DNA of 64,000 bases, taken from contig LNAC01001212.1 in assembly GCA_002007465.1 (NCBI GenBank), forward strand, positions 124,001 to 188,000, given 5' to 3'. Origin of the DNA: Ailurus styani. Its lineage: Eukaryota; Chordata; Mammalia; Carnivora; Ailuridae. Below, in pieces: positions 46,863-58,622 of this stretch. A model generated the notes under the pieces. The model saw only the letters and a program-made list of their open reading frames with translations. It ran no database searches and was not told the DNA's origin. Each line of letters opens with the position of its first letter. Positions within the stretch are counted from its first letter, which is position 1. The translations under genes were made by a program, and so were the position numbers.

Positions 46863-49105
46863 ATCATTTAGGACAATAAATGTCCCATAGTAAGTTCTTA
46901 ACATTGGCTATTAATATATAATATTTCTCACATAAAGTCAAGAGCCTCTAATAAGGACTAAAAGAGTAGAATTAACCCTAAAGGCTATGTCAAGCTAGTA
47001 GATGTTTGAAATTCAGAAAGTGAAAACTTATGGGCTATTATATTTTGTTAGACTGGTGACATAAAATGACTTCCAGGTGTCAATGAATTTCTAAAATAGA
47101 GAAACTTTTCTTTCTAAAGTTTCTAATAGAGAACTTCTTTCTAAGTAGTAAGCACTAATTAGAGGATTGTTTTTTCAAACTCTGAATTTTTTTATTCATA
47201 AACTACAACAATGCAGTAAAGTTGGTGATGATAAATTCGTCTATGGGATGTCAACAAATGGTATTTTTTTCCACTTATGATTATGAGGATAGCTTTTTCA
47301 TGTCATGTGTTAGAAACAGAAATGTAAAGAAATCTAAAAATCAAGAATAACTTTTAAGAACTTAAATAGAAAAAAATGTCCATTTTGGATTCTCTTGCCT
47401 TCCTCCCCACCAAAAAAAAAAAATTATCTTGCCTTCCCTTTACTTCCTTATACACATTGATTCTCACCTCTTTATTGCTATTCTGCCATATCCATTAATT
47501 GTTCCTTTTGCCTCCATCTGCTTTGAGGACATCCACCTCCAGTTTTGTTTTATTGAGTACAGGAAAATTGGTTATAGAGAGTATCATGGGAAATGTGGCA
47601 AAAGAAACAAGTATCTAGAAGTTCAGGTCAATTTATTCAGCACCTCTTTACCACTGGCCTTGGCATCAAAGAAGGGATAGGAAAAGAATCATATAAAATA
47701 AAATGTCTGTAATCTCTGAGTATAACCTTTTGAATTATGTAATTTTCCTGATGGTTCTAAACCTGAGAAAAAAATACGTAAATTTACAATTTCATCATTT
47801 AGAGAAATATGCTATATTTCAGAGGCATAAGGGACATCCAGAGATGAGAAATAACTGAAACAGATTTTCAGTACAGAAAATGGTGCTCCCTTTTTTCCTG
47901 AGTATTGAGTCATGTCTTTATTGGGCAGAGATGAACAAATCACCAAAACTCAAAGGAGGAGGAAGACTTACACATCAAAAGTTCTTATACGCACAAAATA
48001 TGTTAGGATTGACCTCCCTCTGGATTCTTCAGAGGAACTTTCGTACTTGGCCCCGGCTCTGCAGCAGAGAGAACAGTGGTACCACTGAGAATATTACCTG
48101 AGGAGTCAATCTGATCTGTGGCATTCTTCCCTTTTGCTATTTGGAATGAAACCTCTCCTATGTCTGATGATCAATCCAATCAATAAAGTACACTTTCAAT
48201 TTTCTCTTCTATGTACATTTTTTGGAGTTTCTGAAGTCATTTGGAGTCTAGGTGTACTCAATTTCAGGAGCCTTACATAAAGCAACTTGGGTATTTTTTC
48301 AGTTTGAATAATTTCTGAATGGAGACACAAGAGTTGAATGAGTCTCGCTTTATTTTCCACTAGTAAAGCTGGTCTCCAGATCCCTCTAATCAAACTCAGT
48401 CTTGATGTTTTGGATCTTGAGCCCCCTTGCTCTGTCCCGGGCATTTCTATAGCAATGAGCTAGAGGTGGTCCATGCCTTTTCAGTATCATTATTGTCATT
48501 CCAATTGCACTAGAATTCTACTGTTATTCTACTTAAGTTTAAGAACAAAAGAATTTCTGAAAAGGGAAGAAATCTTGACACTTCTCAGAGAATGGCTAAC
48601 ATGATTTAAGATATTTTGATAATCCAAAGTCTTGAGACATACCTTAGTCTGAACTAACTAGGAATTGTTACCAGTCCATTACTAGGTGACATATATAGAA
48701 ATCAAGTTTATGTTTAAGTAGTGTCCCACAAAATTTCAGGATTATTGTTGCCACTATCTCATTATAATGAGTATACTAGAATTTGAGGAGAAATAAACAT
48801 GACAAAGTAAATATCTTTAAATAGAAAATGTGATAATAATAATATAGGTATTACATGTTAACCAACTAATGATATGAATTAAAAATATTCAAAATATTGT
48901 GCATATATACAGCCAGGATGAAATTCCTAAAAATAATACATGAAACTTGTTATGTTTCAAAATGCCAAATAATGTGGGATGTCCACTGTCCATGTTCTAC
49001 TAGTTTCAGCTTAGATTTTATTTCTAATTAGCATTCATAGGGATGAGAAGATACAGAATAAATACTTTTGCTGAAAATATGTATTGTTAAGGTAATTTAA
49101 GCCAT
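46860..49105. other. No gene seen; unassigned DNA
   Basis: AT-rich, with an A11 run near 47411-47422. Frames of 73-83 codons at 47429-47680, 47880-48101 and 48196-48444 show no family signature. Confidence 0.45.
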
Positions 49106-49109
49106 TTCT

Positions 49110-49500
49110 ATTCCACATCATTTATTCTTTCCTTGTTATAGGTAATACATTGCATTAGGAACTCTGAAGGATACAAAGGAGATAGACATTTCTGTCCTCT
49201 AGAAATGCACACTCTGGTTGGAAAGATATGTAAACTAAAAATGAATACCATAAACATGGAATGCATTTAGTTCACACCAAATTTACAAATAAGTTATTTT
49301 AGGGCCTCAGAAATGACAGAGACTAATTTCATTTTAGGGCTGAGAAGATTTCATGAAAGCAATGGCATCTGATCGAGAACTTAGAAAATGTGAGGACTTG
49401 AACAGCAATGAAGGTGATGAAGGGATGACATGACTGAAGTAAGAAGTAAGGTGGTGAGGAAAGATGCAGTCAGGTGGATGCAAAGCGGAAGGAGGGAAGC
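49110..49500 (-). mobile_element. L2 LINE fragment
   Basis: GCATTAGGAACTCTGAAGGA, TCTGTCCTCTAGAAATGCAC, ACTCTGGTTGGAAAGATATG and GGGCTGAGAAGATTTCATGA follow the antisense L2 3' UTR order, decayed. Confidence 0.45.
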
Positions 49501-51222
49501 ACCAGATTAAAGAGTTAATTACATGTGGAATTGATCAGACTCCATTTACCGGCAATGGGAAAGATCAATCTGTCCCAAAATGAGTCAGATATTCTAGTCT
49601 AAAGCTCAGTAAGTTTTGAAGGAGAGTTATAGTTTTAACCACTGGGGTAAATGAGAGTGCTGAGACCCAGCAGAGGGAGTAAAGCCCCCTAGGGACAGAA
49701 CACCTGGCAAAACTGACATTTATAAGTCATGGGACAAGAAGGATTTTTTAGAAGGAAATCAAGAAGAGACAGGCGATCAGGGTGGAAAAAAACAGCTCAG
49801 GTTGTGTCTTAGAAGCTAAGTTAAAATAATACCAAAAAAGGAAAATACTTAACATGCTGACTATCAAAGACCACAAATAAGAAAAACGAGAATCCATTAT
49901 AGCTGAAAAAAATGGAATCGTACCAGTTAATGTATGGATAATAGTTTCAGAAGAACTGGGCTGCCTGATGAGGATAATTTCTAACTGACTAGAACAATAT
50001 AAGTTTAATTGTAATGATGATTTCTTGACACATTATTAGCTTCTATATTTTATTCTTGAAATCTCAAATCTCAGTGAGTGAGGGAAACATTGTTAGAATC
50101 ACAGAATCAAAGGTCTGAAGACTTAGAGTGATCCTTGTTAAACAATGCATTTCAATGAAGTGAAATTGAAGTTGGGACTTGAACTTTGACACCGAAGAAC
50201 GGAGAAAACTAAATTCAGAAATATCTCAAATATACTTAAATATGAGGGCATAGAATTCTCTTTAATTCTTAAGTCACCATTATGGCACAGCACAAAAAAA
50301 TCCTAAAATGTCTTTTACAGAGCACACAATTTAAAATATTTAAAATAATTTTATTTTAAAATTTAAAAAATTTAAAAATAAGATCAGTATCACCGATGAT
50401 TTAAGAGCCATCTGAAGACCAGCATCTATTTTCTTTGAATCTGACTATGACCAACTGACTAATGATGTGCTATTCCTCTCACATCAATACAGTCGCTGAC
50501 ACATACACATACTGTACATCCATCTTAACTTTGTGTAAGATTCACACAAGGAAGTACAGCAAAAGCCTCACTCAACAGGGTCAATATCTGATATAACTCA
50601 TTATTTTTTTCCCCAACAAATTTGTAACTCAAGGTCTTTTAGGTTTAATTTTTTCTTTTATCCTAAAGTCCTCTGCATTGCTCTTACTGTTCAATTAAAA
50701 TGGTATTCCATGACCATTTTTTGTTAGTGATAAAAGAAAGCAAGCCAATCACTTAAGCCAATAACCATTGTTTTGTCGGTGGTTTGCTTTCCCTTACATT
50801 TTTAAGATAAGAACTATACAGAGGATCTCATTTATTAACTAGCAGCTGATTAAGAGACCTACATCACAGTTTGATCCACTTTTAATACATAGGGTATTCA
50901 GGCTATCACAGCTAGTTAAACATGTGATTACTGCAACTAATTAATATTAGATAAGGAATTAAGACATAGATGTATAGAATTGGTTAATATTCTCATGGTG
51001 CCCTAAAGAGAAACAAATGATTTGAGAGTGAAAAGATCCTTATACTTACTCTCTTGAAGTTTTCACCTTCACCATTCTGCCCCAATCCCATGAACTTTTC
51101 TTGTTCTGAACACTCAGAGTCTGCTAATTTTTTGGTAATGACATTTGGGGAAATATGATTAGTAATCTACACTGCCAGCTTGTAGGAAGAAACATTCTGA
51201 AAAACAAAACAAAACAAAAACA
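49501..51222. other. No gene seen; unassigned DNA
   Basis: AT-rich. A run of TTTAAAATATTTAAAATAAT-like sequence lies at 50330-50390. No supported coding frame. Confidence 0.45.
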
Positions 51223-51223
51223 A

Positions 51224-51245
51224 CTCTCTTTCTCTCTCTCTCTCT

Positions 51246-51279
<34 letters not shown>
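51224..51279. repeat. (CT)n followed by T31
   Basis: A CT run followed by about 31 T. On the minus strand this is poly(A) followed by GA, which could be a retroposon tail, but no body is recognisable on the right. Confidence 0.9.
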
Positions 51280-51280
<1 letters not shown>

Positions 51281-51788
51281 GGGTGGAGGAGGAGATAAAG
51301 AACACAGCCCTCCAGCAAACGAAGAAATAGCATTGTAAGCTGTTAACAGTTTAAACTGGATTAACTTTATATGTTATTCAAGGCAGAAATATTCATATAC
51401 ATGATATTATACTGATCAGAGAAAATCTACTGAACTATGCATCTAGGTTATAGCAGAGAGTCAGGCATGGGAGGTGATTTATTATTTTCTCATAAATTAA
51501 ATTAGCTATGGTAGAAATTCAGATTCTGTGTAACCTAGCTAAAAAATTGATTTTGTAGTGTTGTTCTGATTTTGATCACCTAACATCTGTTAGTCTACTC
51601 ACTGTAGCAGACTTAAACATTTTTTCTTACAACACGGGGTCATTTTTGTTTGTTCTTCTAGATACTAGCCTTTGACTCTAGACTCACTCTTGGAATTTGA
51701 GTAGACATGGGGAGATAGGCAAGTTGGGACTTCTTCAGCTGAAAACGAGAAAACTTTAGCCAACCTACTCAAACAGCTACTGGGCTGT
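51280..51788. other. No gene seen; unassigned DNA
   Basis: Ordinary sequence. Confidence 0.4.
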
Positions 51789-51789
51789 A

Positions 51790-51921
51790 CTGGGCTCTCT
51801 CCATTGCTTCCCCAGTACTCCCAACCCTCCTGTTCCTACATCTCCTTTTTCAATAGCATTTACCACCTCTTCATGGGATATAACATATTACCATATCTAT
51901 TATATACGGACAACCACCCCC

Positions 51922-51985
<64 letters not shown>

Positions 51986-52013
51986 GGAATATAAGCTCCA
52001 CTAAGGTGGTAGC
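51790..52013 (+). mobile_element. L2 LINE 3' end carrying a (CA)n
   Basis: TAGCATTTACCACCTCTTCA, TATTATATACGGACAACCAC, then after the CA run GGAATATAAGCTCCACTAAG match the sense L2 3' end (catagcacttatcacc ... agaatgtaagctccat). A CA expansion replaced its middle. Confidence 0.65.
51922..51983. repeat. (CA)n microsatellite
   Basis: Roughly 28 CA units, with one interruption (CAAAC) near the right end. Confidence 0.96.
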
Positions 52014-52021
52014 TCTAGAAA

Positions 52022-52140
52022 TGAACCACCATCATCTGTAAAATGGGGACAATAATCATACCAAGTAAATGAGTTCATATTTGGAAAGCATTTTGAAGAA
52101 TGCCCGCTCATAGTAAGTGCCATTCAAGAAAGTTCTGTGA
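52022..52140 (+). mobile_element. MIR SINE fragment
   Basis: CACCATCATCTGTAAAATGG, GGACAATAATCATACCAAGT, AAATGAGTTCATATTTGGAA and CTCATAGTAAGTGCCATTCA give a good sense MIR match. Confidence 0.8.
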
Positions 52141-52500
52141 TAAACAAATCAGTAGCTGTTTAAAGACAAAGATTCTTTTTAAGACATGGTTAAGGTGGGG
52201 GAAATAAGGGTTCGAAGTGGCAAATGCATGGTTACCACGTGAAGAGAGGCTGAATGCAGAGAGAACTAGTCAAAGATAAGCTGAATGTGCCCCGAAGTCA
52301 CAGCGCTACCGCACGGAGCCTCTGGATTTTGCTGTATCCAGGCTTAGATACGTCCCTGGACTTTCAGGTACATGAATCAAAGATTTTTTCCTTTTCATTA
52401 AGTTAATTTGATTTGATGTTTCATCACCTGGAGCCCATAAAATCCTGAATAATACATAGGCCTACCGTTACTGAATTTCAATTTTATGTTGCGTTTGTGG
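52141..52500. other. No gene seen; unassigned DNA
   Basis: Ordinary sequence. Confidence 0.4.
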
Positions 52501-52514
52501 CCATGTATCTATTC

Positions 52515-52690
52515 CCATTTCTTCATTCATGAAGTATTTATGGAGGACCTTCTGTGGATCAGGGTATATTAAATAAGTTGACATGAGATCCCCCTTCAAA
52601 AAGCTTATAGTCTTGTCAGCTAGAGAGACAGGTTAAAAGGATAAATTCTAATAAATGCAGTTAAGACAATAAACTGAGTGTCAGAACATA
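52515..52690 (-). mobile_element. L2 LINE 3'-end fragment
   Basis: GAAGTATTTATGGAGGACCT, TCTGTGGATCAGGGTATATT, CAAAAAGCTTATAGTCTTGT and GAGAGACAGGTTAAAAGG follow the antisense L2 terminus. Confidence 0.55.
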
Positions 52691-53735
52691 ACAACATGGT
52701 ATTAACTTAGGATGCCTATCAGAAGAAACCCTTTCTGAATTGTTACTCAAGAGGAAAGTGAAATTATGAGAAGGAAAGAGATACCTGTAAGAGCTCAGCT
52801 TCATTCTAGGCTCTTTCTTAGACTCTTCTGGTAAACTCAAGTGTTGAGAGGGGGCTGGATTAGCTAAAGCCTGGTAAGCAACTGGGGAGGGATGCAACAG
52901 GAGAATTTGAAGGATTAACATAGAGACTTTGCACGACATCAAGGTGATAGTAGGTCCGTGAAGATGAGGATGAGAGAGAGGTGGCGGGTATGAGAACACA
53001 GTTTGCCTTGGAAAAAACTAGAGAAATGTGGAGATCGGATGTGGTGAAGTGGGAAGAGGTAGGAGTTGATAATGGAGTGCCAAGGCAATGAATGCTCTTG
53101 AGTTTCTCAGTGAGCTAGAAGAAACACTCATCCACAGAGAACGGCATTGGCATTTTAGCCTGGGGGATGAAACTCAGGCTCAAGTTAGTTAAGACCTTCT
53201 GGAAGTGTCCTTGATAATAAGAAAGTGTACACTGTACTTTCAGTGCTCTCCTCTTATTTTAAAAAAATGTGTATCAGTGAAGATATCTTTCAACTGGTAG
53301 TATTAAATGTGTATTGATAGTATAAATAAGTAATGCTCCAAATACCACAGGACATTTACATTCCCTTCTAAACTAGTACACTCACTGTTACTTTGGAAAC
53401 AGTGCATTTTTGGGGGGCTCAGATTGCTAAAGCATGCTAAATAGCACTTAAATAGCATCTGATGTATACAGAATATGATACATTTACAAAGATATATACA
53501 ATAGTTCTAACAATGTTTTTGATTTTATAAACACTTGGAAACTTGCTTATCTAATGATCATTGCTATTTTGTATGATTTCCCCACATAGCTTCCATCATT
53601 GGTATCTTTACCAGCAAACTGCATCCAACAGCTCCAGCAATTATTAAATGTATGTGATTGGATACATTAAAAAGAAAAAGCCTGATGTCTTGTGTGCATT
53701 TATTTTATAAGAGAGAAATGTTTTAAAATTGATTT
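52691..53735. other. No gene seen; unassigned DNA
   Basis: Possibly more L2-derived sequence up to about 53060 (GA-rich texture), but not alignable by eye. A 112-codon minus frame at 52661-52999 is unsupported. Confidence 0.4.
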
Positions 53736-53739
53736 CCAA

Positions 53740-53954
53740 TTTTTTTTTTTTTTAAAAATTTTATTTATTTATTTGACACAGAGAGAGAGAGAGATCACAA
53801 GTAGGCAGAGAGGCAGGCAGAGAGACAAGGAGAGGAGGAAGCAGGCTCCCTGCTGAGCAGAGAGCCCGATGCGGGCCTCGATCCCAGGACGCTGAGATCA
53901 TGACCTGAGCCGAAAGCAGAGGCTTTAACCCACTGAGCCACCCAGGCGCCCAAG
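53740..53954 (-). mobile_element. CAN-SINE, young mustelid-type, next to an N
   Basis: TTTATTTATTTATTTGACAC, a GA run, ACAAGTAGGCAGAGAGGCAG, GAGAGCCCGATGCGGGCCTC and GAGCCACCCAGGCGCCC. A single N at 53955 and a T run follow. The CCAA before the left T run and CCAA before the N may be remains of the target duplication. Confidence 0.93.
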
Positions 53955-53955
53955 N

Positions 53956-54740
53956 TTTTTTTTTTTTTTTTTTTAAATGTCTCAAACATTTCAGCAACTT
54001 TTCACTGATAAGTATTGGTCAGGCTTTCCTTCTTCCACACTAATCTGGATGTGTCTGTTGAGAACCATCAAATTAGTAGTAGGAGATTTTCATATACATT
54101 CATGTAAATGAGTCTCTGACTCCAACTTGGATTGTAGGGTGTATAATGACAGCACAAGCTAAATGATTAAGTAAACAGACAAACTAATTATTTATAGAGG
54201 CTTCCTCTTTGGTAGGCTGACCCTTAAGTCCTCCTAAATGCTCACTAGTTCTTTACTCTCTTTGGTCTATTTTCCTGATATTTGACTTTGTAATAACGCT
54301 TTAGAGAGTTATATGTTGGCACTCCTAGGAATATCTGAGAAGACTTAGAACAAAATAATATACTTCTCACAACACATCTTTGCACAGGAATCTGACAGAG
54401 AAGTTTCAGGAGGCAGGTGGCTCCTCCCTGTACACATATTACTGAAGACAAGGGACGCTAACCAGGCTCTATTGAAGTGACAAGTAAACCGCTCCAAGGA
54501 AATTTCTATTTTTTTCTCTTTTGTCCTCTTCCCTCTCCCCTTTCTCTGTTCTTTCCCGCTTCTTTCTCTTCTCTTCTCCTACCTTCCTCTGTCCTTTACT
54601 CCTACCCTTCCTCTCTCTCTTTTTTGTCCTCTTTTTTGTCACTTTAAGAGGCAGAAAAGAGTCAGTGGCCCAAAACCAAAGCAGTTTGGAAGGTTTAGTA
54701 GGTAGGAGACAGCCAATCCTGACAACATGCCTCTTACTGT
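53956..54740. other. No gene seen; unassigned, CT-rich at 54510-54640
   Basis: The pyrimidine-rich patch gives a Ser/Leu/Phe-only frame (54521-54742) that should not be taken as a gene. Confidence 0.45.
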
Positions 54741-54755
54741 AAAAGAACCCTTTGA

Positions 54756-55279
54756 GGGCACGTGCACCCGAATGTTTATAGCAGCAATGTCCACAATAGC
54801 CAAACTATGGAAAGAACCTAGATGTCCATCAACAGATGAATGGATAAAGAAGATGTGGTATATATATACAATGGAATATTATGCAGCTATCAAAAGAAAC
54901 GAAATCTTGCCATTCGCAACGACATGGATGGAACTGGAGGGTATTATGCTGAGCGAAATAAGTCAATCAGAGAAAGACAATTATCATATGATCTCTCTGA
55001 TATGAGGAACTTGAGGGGCAGGGTGGGGGGTTGTGGGGGGTAGGGAGGGAAAAATAATGAAACAAGATGGGATGGGGAAGGAGACAAACCATAAGAGACT
55101 TCTAATCTCATAAAACAAACTGAGGGTTACTGGGGGGTGGGAGGGTAGGGATAGGGTGGATGGGTTGTGGACATTGGGGAGGGTTTGTGCTTTGGTGAAT
55201 GCTGTGAAATATGTAAGCCTGATGATTCACAGACCTGTACCCCTTGGGCAAATAATAAAAATAAAATTAAAAAAAAAAA
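54756..55279 (+). mobile_element. Recent 5'-truncated L1 with perfect target duplication
   Basis: The last part of ORF2, the whole 3' UTR and a poly(A) tail of a young carnivore L1. AAAAGAACCCTTTGA stands at 54741-54755 and again at 55280-55294, identical over 15 bases. The 3' UTR includes a G-rich stretch (GGGGCAGGGTGGGGGGTTGT) and ends CCTGTACCCCTTGGGCAAAT before the A-rich tail. Confidence 0.96.
54758..55005 (+). pseudogene. L1 ORF2p C-terminal remnant
   Basis: ORF2p is the endonuclease/reverse transcriptase of L1. Only the last ~82 codons are present: MFIAAMSTIAKLWKEPRCPS, then the conserved DEWIKKMWYIYTMEYYAAIK block and ATTWMELEGIMLSEISQSEK, ending in TGA at 55003-55005. The frame is intact over its length, in keeping with a recent insertion. 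It lacks both enzymatic domains, so it is inert by truncation. Confidence 0.93.
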
Positions 55280-55294
55280 AAAAGAACCCTTTGA

Positions 55295-55490
55295 AAGTAT
55301 TAATCAATACTCATTCAAATTTGTTATTTCTCACCACACTTAGCACTGGCCTCTGCATCCTAACTGTTCAAAAATATTTTTCAGAGAATTTGAAAATGTT
55401 TTTGTCATTTTGTGGTGTCAATAAGAAATTATGATTGTTTTAGTTCATTAGGATTTATGATTTTTATAGGTATCTTCTCTTCATTTTGAT
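55295..55490. other. No gene seen; unassigned DNA
   Basis: Host sequence to the right of the L1 insertion. Confidence 0.4.
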
Positions 55491-55494
55491 AATT

Positions 55495-55680
55495 TTATAA
55501 TTCCACAATCTATCGTTGTCTATGTACTTTGTGTCAGTCCCTGTTCTGTTTTTATTGTTAAGGATGCAAAAAATAAAATAAAATAAAATAAAATAAAATA
55601 CAGCTTCTACCCTGGAGGAACTCATGGTCTAGTGGGAGAGATAGATGGAGAAGTATTTAATAGGTTATGGTGTCTGTGTT
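55495..55680 (-). mobile_element. L2 LINE 3'-end fragment with an (AAAAT)n
   Basis: ATGTACTTTGTGTCAGTCCC, TACCCTGGAGGAACTCATGG and TCTAGTGGGAGAGATAGATG follow the antisense L2 terminus. An AAAAT pentanucleotide run (about 55568-55600) sits between them. Confidence 0.6.
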
Positions 55681-55734
55681 TAGATTTAAATTTATAAAGG
55701 TGACTGAGAGACAGCAAGGAGAGGCAAATGCCTT

Positions 55735-55878
55735 TAAAGGTTTTAAAGCACAAACTCCTGGGCCCCAACCCAAGAGACTCTGACTCAGCAGGTCTGGGGC
55801 AAGACCTGAAGGTGCGAGCCTCTAACACCGTCGCAGGGAATGCTGGTCCAGGGATCACAGTGAGGAGCACAGCTCTTC
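55735..55878 (+). mobile_element. MER5-like hAT-Charlie fossil
   Basis: CTCCTGGGCCCCAACCCAAG, AGACTCTGACTCAGCAGGTC, TGGGGCAAGACCTGAAGG and GGAATGCTGGTCCAGGGATC match the MER5 group (gattctgattcagtaggtctgg ... ctggtccagggaccac). Confidence 0.8.
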
Positions 55879-55884
55879 AGTAAC

Positions 55885-56235
55885 GTGAATGAATGAACTA
55901 CGTACACTACGACGAATGAATCTCAGAAATGTGACGTTAGTGAAAAAAATCAGACAAACTGAAGAGCAAGGTTGGTATTATTCCATTGATACAAAGTTCA
56001 AAAGAAGGCAAAATGAATCCATGAGGTCAGAAGTCAAGATATGATGACTTTGGAGTGGGCAGGCAGTGTGAATACACAGTGTATAAGGGAAGTTACCAGG
56101 CCGCTGGTGATATTTTGTATCTTTATCTGGGTGCTGGTTACATGACTGCATACAGTTTATAAATATTCATGAAGCTGCATCCCTAATTTTTTGCATTTTT
56201 TCTTTGTATATTATACTTAACCAAAAACAGTAACA
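55885..56235 (+). mobile_element. Old L1M 3' UTR
   Basis: GAATGAATCTCAGAAATGTG, TATTCCATTGATACAAAGTT, TATCTGGGTGCTGGTTACAT, AGTTTATAAATATTCATGAA and TTTGTATATTATACTTAACC follow the terminal 3' UTR of an ancient L1. Confidence 0.75.
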
Positions 56236-56279
56236 AACAAACACAATAACGACGGAGGCATAAGCATTTACCAGAAGGC

Positions 56280-56545
56280 AGTCCCTAAGCATTTACCTTG
56301 CTCTAGATGCCATTACGACCTTGTTAGTGACAGAAAAATAAATATGACATAGTTATCACCTTCAAATAAGTTAGTTTCATCGGGGAGTAAGATACTTCAG
56401 TAAGAAACATGATGATTTAGGCCCAAAACTGTGTAAAGTGCTACAAGGTTTCAAAGGAGACATACAACTTCTGGTTTAGAAGATATGCAAAGGATTTAAG
56501 GAGGAAACAGTGATTGAAACAGGTCTTGGAATGATGTGGAGTTTT
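56280..56545 (-). mobile_element. L2 LINE fragment
   Basis: CTAAGCATTTACCTTGCTCT, TATCACCTTCAAATAAGTTA, GTAAAGTGCTACAAGGTTTC and AACAGGTCTTGGAATGATGT follow the antisense L2 3' UTR. Confidence 0.5.
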
Positions 56546-57270
56546 CACAATTGATTTGGTTTTCTACCTAAACCCCCCACCCCCATACAAGGGTCTTGTA
56601 ATCAAGTTCTCTTGTTTCTCTCAATTGGCAAGTATATAGGCCTTTTATTATTATTACAGGTCTATTACTACTTATTATTATATTTTAGCTGACTCTGTGG
56701 GTAGTCACTTTCAATAGGAATTTCATGTATCTTATGTTGCTAATCATTAAAGGGACCAATTCAAATGTACCTTTCGAATCTGGTGAAAATTTGCCCATTC
56801 TACTTGATGTAATAGCTGAGACATAAAAAAGATGGACAAGTAAAACGAGAGTTCATTTCACTAAAACAGGCACTAAGATGAGGTCTCTTCTTTTAGCCTA
56901 GGTCTAAATCACACAAATTCATTCTCCATTCTGTTTTATAAAGTATGAAAGTTATATTGTTATATTAAGTAGAGCTCATTTGAGGATCTGCATTGTAGAA
57001 AACGACAGGAGAAAAGTACTGAAATAATAAACTATTAATAATAGAGCTGGCCCAAACAGGAATATAAACATATTCAAATTAGGCAATTTCCATGAATAGC
57101 TTTAAGTAAAAAAATTATATCACAATGCCCTTCAGAATTAAGGTTCAAAGGAATTTATAACACTATGTAGTACAGCCTTGTCTCGTCTCATATTCTTCTC
57201 CAAAGCAGGTCTCACTCAGGTATCTAAATATATTAGTGGCCATGTCATTCTGCAACCCCACTAAGGAAAG
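56546..57270. other. No gene seen; unassigned DNA
   Basis: AT-rich single-copy-like sequence. Confidence 0.4.
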
Positions 57271-57477
57271 TATAAGACTTCTTTTTTTTCTGCAACTTTC
57301 CCAGTGCGTGGTCCTGTCAGTATGGTTGTATTTTAGCCATTCTAATATAGGTGTGTAGTAGTAATGTCTCCTTTTGGTTTAGTTTGCATTTTTTTTCTTT
57401 TTCTTTCTTTTTTTTTTTTTTTTTTGATGGCTAGTGATGTTGAACATTTTCTCTTGTGTTTATTTGACATCTCCACA

Positions 57478-57670
57478 TCTTTTTAAAAAAGATTTTGTTT
57501 ACTTATTTGTCAGAGAGAGAGAATACAAGCTGAGGGGGTAGCAGCAGGCAGAGGGAGCAGCAGACTCCCTGCTGAGCAGGGAGCCTGACTTGGGGCTCCA
57601 TCCCAGGACCCTGGGATCCTGACCCGAGCTGAAGGCAGACTCTTAACCCACTGAGCCACCCAGATACCCC
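57478..57670 (-). mobile_element. CAN-SINE inside L1M copy A
   Basis: AAAAAAGATTTTGTTTACTT, GTCAGAGAGAGAGAATACAA, GCAGACTCCCTGCTGAGCAG and GAGCCACCCAGATACCCC. ACATCTTTT on the left and ACACCTCTTCT on the right may be a decayed target duplication. Confidence 0.92.
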
Positions 57671-57870
57671 TACACCTCTTCTTTGATGAAGTATTTATTC
57701 AACTCTCTTGTCAATTTTTAAATGAGCTGTCTGTTTTCTGTTACTAATTTTTGAGAGTTCTTTACATATTCTGGTTTAAGTAATTTGCCAGAGATGTGTT
57801 TTCCAAGTATGCTCTTCCAGTCTGGGCCTTTGTTTCCATTTTCTTAAAAGTGTCTTTCCCAGAGCACATG

Positions 57871-57914
<44 letters not shown>

Positions 57915-57915
57915 C

Positions 57916-58362
57916 NNNNNNNNNNNNNNNNNNNNNNNNNNNNNNNNNNNNNNNNNNNNNNNNNNNNNNNNNNNNNNNNNNNNNNNNNNNNNNNNNNNNN
58001 NNNNNNNNNNNNNNNNNNNNNNNNNNNNNNNNNNNNNNNNNNNNNNNNNNNNNNNNNNNNNNNNNNNNNNNNNNNNNNNNNNNNNNNNNNNNNNNNNNNN
58101 NNNNNNNNNNNNNNNNNNNNNNNNNNNNNNNNNNNNNNNNNNNNNNNNNNNNNNNNNNNNNNNNNNNNNNNNNNNNNNNNNNNNNNNNNNNNNNNNNNNN
58201 NNNNNNNNNNNNNNNNNNNNNNNNNNNNNNNNNNNNNNNNNNNNNNNNNNNNNNNNNNNNNNNNNNNNNNNNNNNNNNNNNNNNNNNNNNNNNNNNNNNN
58301 NNNNNNNNNNNNNNNNNNNNNNNNNNNNNNNNNNNNNNNNNNNNNNNNNNNNNNNNNNNNNN
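57916..58362. other. Assembly gap (447 N) inside an L1
   Basis: Unknown bases between GCC and GCAAGATTTCGTTTC. By comparison with the copy at 54.8-55.3 kb the missing part should be the rest of the ORF2 end and the 3' UTR, near 350 bases plus the tail. Frames through the N are artefacts. Confidence 0.97.
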
Positions 58363-58505
58363 GCAAGATTTCGTTTCTTTTGATAGCTGCATAGTATTCC
58401 ATTGTATATATATACCACATCTTCTTTATCCATTCATCTGTTGATGGACATCTAGGTTCTTTCCATAGTTTGGCTATTGTGGACATTGCTGCTATAAACA
58501 TTCGG
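58363..58505 (-). pseudogene. L1 ORF2p C-terminal remnant, cut by the gap
   Basis: On the minus strand the MFIAAMSTIAKLWKEPRCPS and DEWIKKMWYIYTMEYYAAIK blocks are read in the same frame, continuing KRNEIL to the gap. It is identical in these blocks to the remnant at 54.8 kb. Truncated and without enzymatic domains. Confidence 0.92.
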
Positions 58506-58622
58506 CCAGAGCACATGTTTTTAATTTGGATGAAGCCCAACATATCAATTAGTTTTATTGTAGGAGTCATACTACCATGTAGAAATATAACTCATTTTAA
58601 CAGAATTTTTCCTATTGTTCTT

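Larger units (their letters stand above)
57871..58505 (-). mobile_element. Young L1 insertion containing the assembly gap
   Basis: The left edge is a long T run (about 41 T, 57872-57912) and the right edge is antisense ORF2 end (58363-58505). CCAGAGCACATG at 57859-57870 is repeated at 58506-58517, so the whole segment including the N is one insertion into L1M copy A. The readable part is nearly identical to the start of the copy at 54.8 kb. Confidence 0.9.

Noticed and set aside
57762..58570. Frames of up to 264 codons around the second gap
   Set aside because: N and poly(T) read-through joined to the L1 ORF2 end; not a gene.
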